From an uncultured Porphyromonadaceae bacterium (GTDB taxonomy: Bacteria; Bacteroidota; Bacteroidia; Bacteroidales; Muribaculaceae), in NCBI GenBank assembly GCA_947178215.1, contig CAMWXJ010000020.1, positions 1-45,498 on the forward strand: a DNA stretch of 45,498 nt, given 5' to 3'. How positions within the stretch are numbered: the stretch's first letter is position 1; each line of letters starts with the position of its first letter. A program made the position numbers and the translations under genes. The notes under the pieces are model-generated. The model saw only the letters and a program-made list of their open reading frames with translations, was not told the origin of the DNA and did no database searches. This document shows positions 9,228 through 18,571 of the stretch, in pieces.

Positions 9228-11091
9228 ATTCTTCCTCGCCGTAGGGGTGTCGCTGCTCATAGGCGCGACAACGCTCATGTCCACGACAGTCTACTCGTCG
9301 TGGTGGTGGATTGCGCTGTGGGCGCTCATCGGCTGCGCCATAATATGGAGGATTGCGGCGATGCGTATGTGGCGCCGTCCTGTGCTGTTTATGTGGCACA
9401 TTTCAGTCCTGCTCGTCATTGCCGGCGGCGGAATCACGGCGTTCACCGCCGACCGGGGCACAATATCGCTTGTGCCGGGACGGCCCGAAAATGTGTTCGT
9501 GCGAAGCGACGGGACGACGGGACGACTGCCCCGCCCCTTGGTGTTGCAGCGGTTCACGACCGACTTTTACCCCGGCATGGACTTTCCGCGCGACTTCCAC
9601 AGCCGCGTCAGTGCCGGCGACGACACCATAGACATATCCATGAACCGCATAGGCAAGCTCGACGGCTGGCGACTTTATCAGACATCTTACGACGGGTGCG
9701 GCGGCTCGACCCTAACAGTAGCCCGCGATCCGATAGGAATCGCGGTAACATATGCCGGCTATCTGCTCTTCGCGCTCGCAGGCGCAGTGCTGCTGTTGAA
9801 GCGGCGCGACAAGGTTGGGCGGCAAGGCGCGCTCGCGCTGCTTCTGTTTCTGCCTGTTCACGCCGCCGCCTCTGCCCCTGCCATTCCGGTGTGCGAAGCC
9901 GATTCGCTTGAACGCGAGCCGGTGATGTTTCTCGGTCGCGCCATGCCTTTTGCCGAGATGGCATCGCGGCTCACCTTTAAGCTCACAGGTTCAGGGAGTG
10001 TGGCCGGCATGACACCGACACGCTTCGTTGCGTCGCTTGAAAGATACGCCGACGAGTGGAGCCGTGAGCCTATTATCGCCGTCAAGAGCGCCGAACTGCG
10101 CAAGCGGCTCGCCATAGAGGGTGAGTGTGTGGCGCTCGCCGACCTCTACGACGCCGAGGGCAACTACCGTCCGGAGAGTATCTATCGGAATGGGAGCGGC
10201 CGGCTCGACACCGAGATTCTGCGGCTCGACGAAAAGGTAGCGCTGATAAGCCGGCTGCTATCCGGCAACCTCTACGGGGCTGCACCTCCTTCGGCCCGCA
10301 ACTCCGCCCGGTTCACGGCCGAACTGTGGTGGGCGCGTCTCAGCCCCCTCAGTCCGCTGTTTATGATTACACTTGCCGCAGCACCGGCCGCCCTGATGCT
10401 GACCTACGCGGGGCGCCGGCGCGCAACGTCGATTCTCGCTGCCGCGGTATCCGTGGCGGGCGCGGGAGTGTTTGTGTGGCGCGGCATAATCGAGGGGTAT
10501 GTGCCACTTGCCGATTCAGGTCAGATTATGCTGTTTACAGGAGTCATTCTCGCCGCGGCAAGCTGCATGGTAGGGCAGCGGCAACCGCTGATAGGCGCAC
10601 TTGGGTTGCTGATGTCGGGATTCACGTTTCTCTTGTCATGGATTTCGTCAAAGAATCCCGCTCTTACACCGCTCATGCCGATACTCGCGTCGCCCTGGCT
10701 CATGGTACATGTCATGCTTGTCATGATGTCGTATGCCTTGCTCGCCCTCACACTCCCCGTCGCGCTGGCCGCACTCACTGGCCGTACAGACACGCACAGA
10801 CTGATGCAGCTGAGCCTCAGCCTGATGCTAATCGGCGTATATCTGCTCGGCACCGGCATCATAGCGGGCGCCATGTGGGCCAACGTGTCGTGGGGACGCT
10901 ACTGGGCCTGGGACCCAAAGGAGACATGGGCGCTCGTGACACTGCTTCTCTATGCCATACCGCTTCACCGCTCCACAGGACTGACACGCAATCCGCGTAT
11001 GTTTCATATCTATGCAGCACTCGCTTTCCTCTCAATCGTAATGACCTACGAGGGGGTGAATCACCTCTCCTCGCTCCACGCCTACCGATAA
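9214..11091 (+). CDS. ccsA: ResB/CcsA fusion cytochrome c biogenesis protein
   Basis: This is system II cytochrome c maturation: it brings haem across the inner membrane and attaches it to CXXCH apocytochromes. The 625-residue protein starts with membrane helices and a short ResB-like extracytoplasmic part (about 1-235, with ISLVPGRPENVFV). A further soluble part (about 205-375) is followed by the CcsA/ResC core of several helices. The haem-handling tryptophan-rich signature is WAWDPKETW at 564-572, preceded by GAMWANVSWGRYW. The C-terminal YEGVNHLSSLHAYR carries a conserved His. ResB-CcsA fusions are common in Bacteroidota, where they usually serve nitrite reductase NrfA, but no nrf or other cytochrome gene is present here. 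The start overlaps the Rid-family gene. Confidence 0.88.
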   Translation: MPNFRFFLAVGVSLLIGATTLMSTTVYSSWWWIALWALIGCAIIWRIAAMRMWRRPVLFMWHISVLLVIAGGGITAFTADRGTISLVPGRPENVFVRSDGTTGRLPRPLVLQRFTTDFYPGMDFPRDFHSRVSAGDDTIDISMNRIGKLDGWRLYQTSYDGCGGSTLTVARDPIGIAVTYAGYLLFALAGAVLLLKRRDKVGRQGALALLLFLPVHAAASAPAIPVCEADSLEREPVMFLGRAMPFAEMASRLTFKLTGSGSVAGMTPTRFVASLERYADEWSREPIIAVKSAELRKRLAIEGECVALADLYDAEGNYRPESIYRNGSGRLDTEILRLDEKVALISRLLSGNLYGAAPPSARNSARFTAELWWARLSPLSPLFMITLAAAPAALMLTYAGRRRATSILAAAVSVAGAGVFVWRGIIEGYVPLADSGQIMLFTGVILAAASCMVGQRQPLIGALGLLMSGFTFLLSWISSKNPALTPLMPILASPWLMVHVMLVMMSYALLALTLPVALAALTGRTDTHRLMQLSLSLMLIGVYLLGTGIIAGAMWANVSWGRYWAWDPKETWALVTLLLYAIPLHRSTGLTRNPRMFHIYAALAFLSIVMTYEGVNHLSSLHAYR

Positions 11092-11101
11092 CCCTATACA
11101 A

Positions 11102-11150
11102 CTTACGAGGCCGCGCAGTCATCGATTGACTTGCACGGCCTCGTAGGTTT
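11102..11150. terminator. Convergent terminator between ccsA-type and rubrerythrin genes
   Basis: CTTACGAGGCCG at 11102-11113 pairs with CGGCCTCGTAGG at 11136-11147 (one G-U), followed by TTT on the plus strand. It sits between two converging genes, so it may act in both directions, more strongly for the plus strand. Confidence 0.65.
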
Positions 11151-11188
11151 CATACCGGGATGCTGTTACGCACCACGCGGGCTCACGT

Positions 11189-11731
11189 TCAATAGTTCTC
11201 GGCTTCTATCTCGAAGAAGCTCTGAGGATGGAGGCACACGGGGCAAACGCCGGGAGCCTTCTTGCCAATGACGATATGACCGCAGTTGCGGCAGATCCAC
11301 ACGGTATCACCCTCGCGCGAGAACACTATGCCCTCCTCAATGTTTTGGAGCAGACGGCGATAGCGCTCCTCGTGGTGACGCTCGATGGCGGCTACCGCGC
11401 GAAACTTGGCGGCAATCTGGGTGAAGCCCTCCTCATCGGCCTCCTGGGCCATACGGTCGTACATGTCGGTCCACTCGTAGTTCTCGCCTTCGGCTGCGTC
11501 GCGGAGGTTGGACATGGTATCGCCCACCTCTCCGCCGTGGAGCAGCTTGTACCACAGCTTGGCGTGCTCCTTCTCGTTGTTGGCTGTCTCCTCGAAGATA
11601 GCGGCTATCTGCTCGTAGCCCTCCTTGCGGGCCTTTGAAGCGAAATAGGAGTACTTGTTGCGTGCCTGCGACTCGCCGGCAAAAGCGTCCATAAGGTTGC
11701 GCTCGGTCTTGGTTCCTTTAAGGTCTTTCAT
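11189..11731 (-). CDS. rbr: Rubrerythrin
   Basis: This is a non-haem di-iron peroxidase that reduces hydrogen peroxide in anaerobes. The 180-residue protein has the four-helix ferritin-like domain with the iron ligands in [27 protein letters not shown] and [11 protein letters not shown]. It ends in a rubredoxin-like iron centre with two CxxC pairs, ICRNCGH and CPVCLHP. Length and layout are those of classical rubrerythrin. It lies 28 bases after the perR-like gene on the same strand and is likely co-transcribed and derepressed by peroxide with it. Confidence 0.96.
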   Translation of the reverse strand: MKDLKGTKTERNLMDAFAGESQARNKYSYFASKARKEGYEQIAAIFEETANNEKEHAKLWYKLLHGGEVGDTMSNLRDAAEGENYEWTDMYDRMAQEADEEGFTQIAAKFRAVAAIERHHEERYRRLLQNIEEGIVFSREGDTVWICRNCGHIVIGKKAPGVCPVCLHPQSFFEIEAENY

Positions 11732-11759
11732 AATTTTCTATGTGTTATTTTGGTTATTA

Positions 11760-12233
11760 TTAATCTGTTTCGGCTGACCCGGCGGCTGCGCACTCCGGGC
11801 ATAGCCCGCGGCAAAACACATCTACCGAGTCGGTTACAAACTCGCCCGGCACATCGTCGGGGCTCACTGTCAGCTCTATGTCGAATATGCGGCCGCATCC
11901 TCGGCAGAGAAAATGGCCGTGCGGCGGCCTCGCCGCAAGGTCATAGCGTGTCACGCCCGGCTCAATCTCAATCTCATGGACCAGATTCTTTTCCGCCATC
12001 AGGTGGAGAGTGTTGTAAACCGTGGTACGCGACAGCGTCGGCACCGAAGGCAACAGGCGCGAGTAAATCTCTTCTGCCGAAGGATGACATCGTTCAGCCG
12101 CAAGCAGTTCCAGGACAGCCATGCGCTGCATCGACGGCTGAATCTGCGCCTCACGCATCATTGCCACAATCGCGGCGCTCGTAGTGCTGTTGCCGCTCTT
12201 GTCTCGACATCCTTCCTTGTTGTTTGCTTCCAT
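11760..12233 (-). CDS. perR: Fur-family peroxide regulator, PerR-like
   Basis: This is a metal-dependent DNA-binding repressor. The 157-residue protein has a winged-helix N-terminal domain with RCHPSAEEIYSRLL and the recognition helix LSRTTVYNTLHLMAE. Next comes a metal-binding region, RPPHGHFLCRGCGRIFDIE. The two Cys pairs (CRGC and CPEC) would hold the structural zinc. PerR rather than Fur is inferred from the rubrerythrin gene directly downstream and from the operator in its own promoter. The N-terminal extension of about 20 residues rich in Asn, Lys and Ser is not part of the fold. Confidence 0.88.
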   Translation of the reverse strand: MEANNKEGCRDKSGNSTTSAAIVAMMREAQIQPSMQRMAVLELLAAERCHPSAEEIYSRLLPSVPTLSRTTVYNTLHLMAEKNLVHEIEIEPGVTRYDLAARPPHGHFLCRGCGRIFDIELTVSPDDVPGEFVTDSVDVFCRGLCPECAAAGSAETD

Positions 12234-12248
12234 AGAATTACTACTGTT

Positions 12249-12263
12249 TTGTAATTGTTACAA
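12249..12263. promoter_or_regulatory. PerR-like operator
   Basis: TTGTAATTGTTACAA is an inverted repeat with perfect six-base arms (TTGTAA/TTACAA) around three bases. The length and AT-rich arms are those of a Fur/PerR box. It overlaps the -7 box and start point of the perR promoter, where a bound repressor would block transcription. A partial second half-site, GTTACAA, follows at 12265-12271. Confidence 0.65.
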
Positions 12264-12292
12264 AGTTACAACGATTCCAATCATACTCCAAA
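12261..12292 (-). promoter_or_regulatory. Promoter of perR-rbr
   Basis: Read on the minus strand, TTTG (12292-12289) is followed after exactly 20 bases by TAACTTTG (12268-12261). This is a near-perfect Bacteroidota promoter 28 bases before the perR start. Confidence 0.75.
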
Positions 12293-12653
12293 TCATTAAC
12301 CTACCTTAACATCTTCAGGCCCGGGGGCGGCAACGAACTAATAGTTTTCACCCCCATAAATTCTCTAAAACAAGCATGGAAGAAGAAATTTTACGATAAA
12401 TAAATCTGACTTATTACTTATACGGATTAATTATCGTATTTTTGCCTTCGGAAAACAGGCAGCGATCACACGCAGTCGGTCTCAGTCAATTTCTGTTATC
12501 AACTTTAAGCCAAATCATGCAGAACGCCATCATTACACCTTTCAGCGACAGGGGATTTATTCTATTATAAACCATGACGGCAAGAGTGTAACGGTATGTC
12601 TCTCGCGTTTTGAATATAAATCAAATGCCGGTGATGGGAGGCCATCGGCATAT

Positions 12654-15600
12654 ATGACTATCATGGAACCAGTCAGACGATTTTTAGCACTTTTGTTTCT
12701 GATCGCCTTCATCTCACGACTTGACGCAGCCACTGTCAGATTCAGTGTGCAAGGGCTTTGGGACGGAGATGATGCCACAGTGTCACTCGGGTCATCTGAA
12801 TGGCTCTCTACACTTAATGTTGACGCAGATGGAGAATACTCCTTCAAGGATGTGCCCGAAGGCCTTCATGCCTTAAAGATTACAGCCACGGGCTATAATG
12901 TGCCCGCCTCAAGGCTTGTAAGAGTAAATGCCGACGGCACGGTCGATCCCGGCATCTGCATCCGGCTTGTCGTCACCCCTCTTTCCGAAAATCCCGACCA
13001 TTGGGTACACGAATGGAGTCAGGACGACAGCGTGGAGGGATATACGAAGACCTCCAATGTAATCAATCCTCCCGAAATTGAATTTCTCGGCAAAAAGATA
13101 GTTCCCTCAAATGTGCCCAGCATGAGCATTCTTAACGAGAAATACGGCATTATACTGTGTGACGAGCAGGAAAAGTGGACACAGGAGTATGCCTACCGGC
13201 TTTTGGAAACAATGAAAACTCTCCCCTGCGAGGGTTTCATGAATACAAAAACTAAATTCATTCTTACAAATAACCGCCTTACCGACGACATTACTCTTGA
13301 GAAAGTTGACGGTGGAAACATTCTGACCATCTCTAAAGACGCATTTGTCTACGCAAATCCTTTACTGGTCAATTTAGACGGTGTGCGCGGGCGTTTCTTC
13401 TCAAAACGACTACACCACGCCATGACCAAATTTGTTACGGATTTCGGCGAGAATAATGGAGTTATCGACGAAATACTCTATAAGAGATTCGGTGTGTCAG
13501 TAAATGTGCCCGATTATGTGGCGCTCACATCCGCAACAACAAAGGAAGACGCAGCTTGTTTTCAAAGATTCGGCCCCTCCGAGCTTGTGGCAATCATCAA
13601 CATGTTTGAGGAGCTTCCGGAAGGATTCCACAAGACTCCTCACCTTAATTATCTGGTCCGTCGCATCGACGGACACCGGCATCCTTGGTATCCGGAGGCT
13701 GCCGGAGTAGCCTGGTGCCTTGACAACGGCTACATCGAGTTTATGAACAACGATCTGGCCAAAGCATTCGGCGGCAACAACGAGCAGTTTGAAACACAAC
13801 GGCTGATATTGCACGAGAAGACCCACTTCCTTTGGGCATATATGTTTTCCGACGAACTGAAAAAAGACTGGGCCGACACAGGCGGATGGTATCGTGACCC
13901 TAATGCGCAACCTGATAAACCCGACGAAGGATGGGCCACAAGCCAGACCACGGAATTTGTGTCGCAATATGCCCACGACAAAAATCCCGATGAAGACATG
14001 GCTGAATCTGTGGCATACTATCTCAAAGACCCTGAGAAACTGATGTCAAGAGCACCAAAGAAATATGATTTCATCCGTGACCGTGTAATGCACGGCACCC
14101 GTTACATCAGTTCCATACCCGACCATCTGACGTTTGAGGTGCTCAATCTGTATCCCGATTACGACTATCCGGGCAAAATCAGGCATGTGTCTATTTCTGT
14201 CGACGGCGCCCACGATGCAGAAAAGACAATAACCATGGAAATTGAATTAAACAATGAGGACGGATTTCAGGATGATGCATCGGGAGCCAGCGTAAGAATA
14301 ACAAGCCCGGAGTTCACTGACCAGAACGGGGAACGAAAATCCCAGTATGTCGACCTCGCCATGTCGCCGGTCGACGGTAATGGACACAGGCTGAGAGGAA
14401 CGGCCGTGGTAAACGAATACTCCAAGGCGGGATACTGGACCTGCGGATCAATCAATGTGACCGACCTGGTGGGCAACGAACGTTTTGAAGGCAACAATGA
14501 CTGCATCACAAACGTGTACATCAATAATCCGAAGGAAGATCTCGAATCGCCTGTATACAAGAAAGGCACTCTGCAATATGAGCTCACCGAGGGAGTTGAC
14601 GACGGACATCGCGTGCAGTTGCTTAAAGTAAGCTATGAAGTGTCGGACAATATCGGCATCCGGTCGACATTTATCAGAGTAGACAATGATTACGAAGGAT
14701 GGTCAAAAGGAGGAACAGGTCTGACCGACTGCTACGGAGGCTACAACCCCGAGACCGGCAAGGCCGAAATAATCTATAAGATTCCGGAGTTCTACCCTTG
14801 TGCCAACTATTTCGTCACATTCCTGTCGACCATCGACTTAGGAGGCACGGAGCACACCGTCCATTTCTCGGAATCCGAGCTGCACGAGCCCGTAAAGAGA
14901 ATAGCCATAACAACCCCTAATCCTGATTACAAGGCTCCCGAGATAGACCTCAACCGCATAATCGTATATGCCGAGCCGACACATCCCGACAATCCCGACG
15001 GCGAAACTCTCGTGACTATCAATTTTTATGCCCGCGACAATATTTCAGGATTCGGCCCCATGATGTACCATTTCCGCGACCCGCAGGGATTGATCCACGG
15101 CAATTATTGGTTCTACCACAGAAATAGTTCCGGCATTTATTTTGACGGTGACCCTACAGTATGGGAGCACTACAAGCTTACTCATTTATTACCGCAGGGG
15201 TCGGCTCCCGGAATCTGGGGTCTGGCCAACGTGACTGTAGCCGACAAAGCCGGAAACGAACAGACATACAATTTTGTGGAGACCCTCATCTTTGAGCCTG
15301 ACGATTCCGACGATTATGTGTTGTTTGCCGATTTTGCCGACGATACCACAATAGAACTAAAACTCACATCCAATATCAATCCGGGCTATGGATATACCTA
15401 TCGTATAATACATGAAGAGACCGGCCATGAGCTCACCGGCACTTGCCTGCCGGGAAAATCACAGTACTCGCCCGGCAGATCTGACTCCTCCCAGTCAGAA
15501 GGCGTACAAAGCATCGACGTGTCTTCGCTTGACGACGGACGACTTATAATAATCGTGAACGTTGTGGACGAGAACAACGAGAATGTCTCTGTAAAGTCAA

Positions 15601-15782
15601 AGATTCTTGAGAAAATATCATCGACAGCAGTGACGGAAATATCCGGCGACATCGACTATGAAAAGGAGATGGAGATCTATGACCTTAAAGGAACGAGACT
15701 GAATGGCCCGATAAGCCGACTCGATCCGGGAGTCTATATCCTTCGCCAGGGAGAGAATGTACGTAAAATAATGATAAGATAA
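12654..15782 (+). CDS. Secreted putative zinc metallopeptidase with type IX sorting domain
   Basis: The 1042-residue protein is exported by a signal peptide (MEPVRRFLALLF..., cleaved near SRLDA). The true start may be the second ATG at 12663. Next is a small beta-sandwich like a carboxypeptidase-regulatory/Cna-B repeat (about 25-90). The central domain holds a zinc-peptidase motif, HEKTH at 387-391, and about 60 residues later MAESVAYY with Glu451, a plausible third ligand as in gluzincins. Several beta-rich, Ig-like modules follow (about 510-980). The last about 45 residues (MEIYDLKGTRLNG...GVYILRQG...KIMIR) are a type A type IX secretion signal, so the protein should reach the cell surface. 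I cannot assign a named peptidase family, and activity is inferred only from the motif. Confidence 0.75.
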   Translation: MTIMEPVRRFLALLFLIAFISRLDAATVRFSVQGLWDGDDATVSLGSSEWLSTLNVDADGEYSFKDVPEGLHALKITATGYNVPASRLVRVNADGTVDPGICIRLVVTPLSENPDHWVHEWSQDDSVEGYTKTSNVINPPEIEFLGKKIVPSNVPSMSILNEKYGIILCDEQEKWTQEYAYRLLETMKTLPCEGFMNTKTKFILTNNRLTDDITLEKVDGGNILTISKDAFVYANPLLVNLDGVRGRFFSKRLHHAMTKFVTDFGENNGVIDEILYKRFGVSVNVPDYVALTSATTKEDAACFQRFGPSELVAIINMFEELPEGFHKTPHLNYLVRRIDGHRHPWYPEAAGVAWCLDNGYIEFMNNDLAKAFGGNNEQFETQRLILHEKTHFLWAYMFSDELKKDWADTGGWYRDPNAQPDKPDEGWATSQTTEFVSQYAHDKNPDEDMAESVAYYLKDPEKLMSRAPKKYDFIRDRVMHGTRYISSIPDHLTFEVLNLYPDYDYPGKIRHVSISVDGAHDAEKTITMEIELNNEDGFQDDASGASVRITSPEFTDQNGERKSQYVDLAMSPVDGNGHRLRGTAVVNEYSKAGYWTCGSINVTDLVGNERFEGNNDCITNVYINNPKEDLESPVYKKGTLQYELTEGVDDGHRVQLLKVSYEVSDNIGIRSTFIRVDNDYEGWSKGGTGLTDCYGGYNPETGKAEIIYKIPEFYPCANYFVTFLSTIDLGGTEHTVHFSESELHEPVKRIAITTPNPDYKAPEIDLNRIIVYAEPTHPDNPDGETLVTINFYARDNISGFGPMMYHFRDPQGLIHGNYWFYHRNSSGIYFDGDPTVWEHYKLTHLLPQGSAPGIWGLANVTVADKAGNEQTYNFVETLIFEPDDSDDYVLFADFADDTTIELKLTSNINPGYGYTYRIIHEETGHELTGTCLPGKSQYSPGRSDSSQSEGVQSIDVSSLDDGRLIIIVNVVDENNENVSVKSKILEKISSTAVTEISGDIDYEKEMEIYDLKGTRLNGPISRLDPGVYILRQGENVRKIMIR

Positions 15783-15819
15783 TCGTAAGGCAGCAGCCCG
15801 ATACCCACACAGAAATGTT

Positions 15820-15857
15820 GCCCCTGCCTCCCGCTCCGAGGCAGGGGCTTTTGTCTT
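15820..15857 (+). terminator. Terminator after secreted peptidase gene
   Basis: GCCCCTGCCTC at 15820-15830 pairs perfectly with GAGGCAGGGGC at 15838-15848, followed by TTTTGTCTT. Confidence 0.88.
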
Positions 15858-15914
15858 GATAGGGCGACATCAATATAAGTCAGATGGTTTCGCATCGAAT
15901 CCTGAGATTTTTAT

Positions 15915-15922
15915 TACCTTTG
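15915..15922 (+). promoter_or_regulatory. -7 promoter box for sulfatase
   Basis: TACCTTTG fits TAnnTTTG and lies 35 bases before the sulfatase ATG at 15957. The upstream element (GTTTCG near 15887) is a poor -33 match with a slightly long spacer. Confidence 0.5.
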
Positions 15923-15956
15923 CGGCATTGTATCACCTGTCAGATCACGATTGACC

Positions 15957-17534
15957 ATGAACATACGACTTCTTGCAACAGCTGCCGGCACAATGGCTCT
16001 CAGCGCTACTGCCGTTCAAGCTCCCAAAACCGCAGCACAGACCGCAAAGACAGCCTCGACTGACCCCGACGACCGCCGTCCCAACATCCTCTATATCATG
16101 TGCGACGACATGGGCTACGGCGACCTCGGCTGCTACGGCCAGCAACTCATCTCCACTCCCCGCATCGACAGCCTCGCCGCTCAGGGCATACGCTTCACAC
16201 AAGCTTACGCCGGCTCGCCGGTGTCGGCTCCGTCACGCGCCACGTTCATGACGGGGCAACACTCGGGCCACACACACGTGCGCGGCAACAAGGAGTACTG
16301 GAATATATCAGTCCTCAACCGCCGCTACGGCAACAATGTGGACTACTCGGTGGTAGGGCAGGAGCCTTACGACACCGCTCACGTTATCATCCCTGAAATA
16401 CTTCACGACGCCGGCTATGAAACCGGCATGTTCGGCAAGTGGGCCGGCGGCTACGAAGGAAGCGTGTCGACCCCCGACACCCGTGGCATCGACGAGTATT
16501 ACGGCTATCTGTGCCAGTTCCAGGCCCACCTTTACTACCCCAACTTCCTCAACCGTTACAGCAAGGCTCTGGGCGACACCGCGACGGTGCGCGTAACCCT
16601 CGACGAGAACATAGAGTGGCCTATGTATGGCCCCGACTACGCCAACCGTCCGCAATACTCTGCCGACCTCATCCATGAAAAGGCCATGGAATGGCTCGAC
16701 AGCCGCACGCCCGACAAACCGTTTCTCGGCATCTTCACCTACACCCTGCCCCATGCCGAACTGCGTCAGCCTTCCGACTCGATTTATCTGTCGTATGTCG
16801 ACAAGTTCGGCACCGACGGCGAGATGATATACCATGGCAGCGAGGGAAGCCGCTACAATCCCACCGACCACGGACACGCCCAGTTTGCCGGCATGATAAC
16901 GCGCCTTGACACCCAGGTAGGCGAAATCCTCGACCTGCTCGACCGCAAGGGCCTAGCCGACAACACTATCGTAATTTTCACATCCGATAACGGCCCTCAC
17001 GAGGAAGGTGGCGCCGACCCCGCTTTCTTCAACCGCGACGGACTGCTGCGCGGCCTCAAACGCTCCACTCACGAAGGAGGCATCCGCGTGCCGTTTATCG
17101 TGCGCTGGCCCGGCCACGTAGCCCCCGGTCAGACCTCCGACCAGATGTTTGCCTTCTACGACCTCATGCCCACCTTCGCCGACATTGCCGGCGTTGAGAA
17201 CTACGAGGAGCGTTACCGCAATCCGCGCCTTGCCGACGACCATTTCGACGGCATATCCATATATCCCACCCTCACGGGCGAGGGAGTGCAGCAACAGCAC
17301 GACGCACTATACTGGGAGTTTCACGAGACCGACATGATAGGCGTGCGCAAAGGCGACTGGAAACTCGTAGTGCGCCGTGGCAAATGCTCTCTCTACAACC
17401 TTGCCGACGACCTCCACGAGGACCATGACGTGGCCGCCGAGCATCCCGACATTGTGGCCGACCTCAAAGCCATAATAGCCCGCGAGCACGTCGACCACCC
17501 CTCCGACTTCTTCCGCATCACCCTCCCGGAATAA
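15957..17534 (+). CDS. Secreted sulfatase (Ser-type, formylglycine-dependent)
   Basis: It hydrolyses sulfate esters, probably on host or dietary glycans, in the periplasm or at the surface. The ATG at 15957 is preferred to an in-frame TTG at 15951, giving 525 residues with a signal peptide ending near ATAVQA. The alkaline-phosphatase-like fold has the metal site DDMGYGD at the start and TSDNGPHEEGG later. The modification site is S90-A-P-S-R94 in SAPSRATFMTG, an SxPxR motif, so Ser rather than Cys must be converted to formylglycine. That needs an anaerobic sulfatase-maturating enzyme encoded elsewhere. The sub-family and substrate are not determined. No SusC/SusD pair is nearby. The GT2 gene follows after only nine bases. 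Confidence 0.92.
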   Translation: MNIRLLATAAGTMALSATAVQAPKTAAQTAKTASTDPDDRRPNILYIMCDDMGYGDLGCYGQQLISTPRIDSLAAQGIRFTQAYAGSPVSAPSRATFMTGQHSGHTHVRGNKEYWNISVLNRRYGNNVDYSVVGQEPYDTAHVIIPEILHDAGYETGMFGKWAGGYEGSVSTPDTRGIDEYYGYLCQFQAHLYYPNFLNRYSKALGDTATVRVTLDENIEWPMYGPDYANRPQYSADLIHEKAMEWLDSRTPDKPFLGIFTYTLPHAELRQPSDSIYLSYVDKFGTDGEMIYHGSEGSRYNPTDHGHAQFAGMITRLDTQVGEILDLLDRKGLADNTIVIFTSDNGPHEEGGADPAFFNRDGLLRGLKRSTHEGGIRVPFIVRWPGHVAPGQTSDQMFAFYDLMPTFADIAGVENYEERYRNPRLADDHFDGISIYPTLTGEGVQQQHDALYWEFHETDMIGVRKGDWKLVVRRGKCSLYNLADDLHEDHDVAAEHPDIVADLKAIIAREHVDHPSDFFRITLPE

Positions 17535-17543
17535 TCGCCCGCC

Positions 17544-18545
17544 ATGACCGCGATTATACCGGAGGTAAGCGTTATCATACCGGTATTCGGATCAGCAGCC
17601 TATATAGCACGATGTGTAAGATCGCTGTTCGGACAGACACTTCACGAGATGGAGTTTATCTTTGTCGATGACTGCACGCCCGACGACAGCATCGCCATAA
17701 TAGAACGAATCTTACACGACGAGTATCCTCAGCGTGCCAATCAGGTAAAGATTATAAGACATAGTGATAATCGCGGAGTGGCCACTTCACGCCGACATGG
17801 TATAGAGGCTGCTTCCGGCCGATATATCATCCACTGTGACCCCGACGACTGGACTGACAACGACATGTATGCGACTATGCTGGCCGAAGCTCTAAGAAGT
17901 GACGCCGACATAGTAATCTGCGACTTTGTCATAGAACATGGGCACAGATCCGAACTCTCATGCCAACGGCCTCGCTCGCTCGACCGTAACGACATCATCG
18001 CTGACATATGCGGCATAACTCCCACACCTCTTTATGGATCACTATGGAACAAACTCATCCGTCGGGAGATCGTGTCGCCGATGTGGTTTGTCGACGGATG
18101 CAACTATATGGAGGATGCTGTTTTTCTATTCACCCTGCTGCTTAATCCTGGACTGAAAACCGGCTATTGCAACTGCGCCCCATACCACTATCGGCAGACT
18201 GAAGGGGCATCAATAACGACAATCAGTGCTTCACGCCCCCAGATTATGGCCGATCTTAAAATGATAAGCCATATTCACTCCATAGCAACACACCGTGATG
18301 AATTGACAGTCCGTTGCATCAGGGGGCTTACCATAAGCCTCGCGCTAAGAGCCTTCACCGCGGGAGTATTTGACAATGAAGAATTTAAGAGATATTACGG
18401 AAGGTATCATGCATATCATAGGATATTGCCGCCAAAACTGGCCATACAGCTTCCCTTGCTGCGCTTGGCCATGCGAGGCCACTATCGCCTCGCATACAAT
18501 CTATACCTACTGCCACGTACTATCTACCGTAGTCTTCACCAATAA
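17544..18545 (+). CDS. Glycosyltransferase family 2
   Basis: This enzyme transfers sugars from nucleotide-sugar donors and is probably cytoplasmic in surface-glycan assembly. The 333 residues start with the GT-A fold: SVIIPVFGSAAYIARCVRSL, then FVDDCTPDDS, NRGVATSRRHGIEAASGRYI and the metal-binding DPDD. The acceptor side (about 155-235) includes LYGSLWNKLIRREIV and NYMEDAVFLF. The C-terminal 90 residues are helical. Composition is more AT-rich than the upstream sulfatase, marking the start of the lower-GC segment. Transcription may continue from the sulfatase. Confidence 0.9.
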   Translation: MTAIIPEVSVIIPVFGSAAYIARCVRSLFGQTLHEMEFIFVDDCTPDDSIAIIERILHDEYPQRANQVKIIRHSDNRGVATSRRHGIEAASGRYIIHCDPDDWTDNDMYATMLAEALRSDADIVICDFVIEHGHRSELSCQRPRSLDRNDIIADICGITPTPLYGSLWNKLIRREIVSPMWFVDGCNYMEDAVFLFTLLLNPGLKTGYCNCAPYHYRQTEGASITTISASRPQIMADLKMISHIHSIATHRDELTVRCIRGLTISLALRAFTAGVFDNEEFKRYYGRYHAYHRILPPKLAIQLPLLRLAMRGHYRLAYNLYLLPRTIYRSLHQ

Positions 18546-18571
18546 GACAATCATCAACAGGCTTCATGCAA

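Larger units (their letters stand above)
12234..12653. other. Divergent non-coding region
   Basis: 420 bases between the perR-like gene and the large secreted-protein gene. Besides the perR promoter it holds a plus-strand -7 box, TATTTTTG at 12437-12444, without a clear -33 element. A leader of about 200 bases follows. Just before the next start codon a hairpin can form (ATGCC 12625-12629 with GGCAT 12647-12651, and GATGG 12633-12637 with CCATC 12642-12646). It ends three bases before the ATG at 12654 and could affect initiation. Confidence 0.45.

Noticed and set aside
10125-11129. 334-codon plus-strand frame inside the ccsA-type gene
   Set aside because: Arg/His-rich shadow frame typical of GC-rich coding DNA, with no domain; the ResB/CcsA frame covers it.
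12517-12570. 17-codon frame (MQNAIITPFSDRGF...) before the secreted peptidase gene
   Set aside because: Too short, not followed by an attenuator-like structure, and without conserved features; probably chance.
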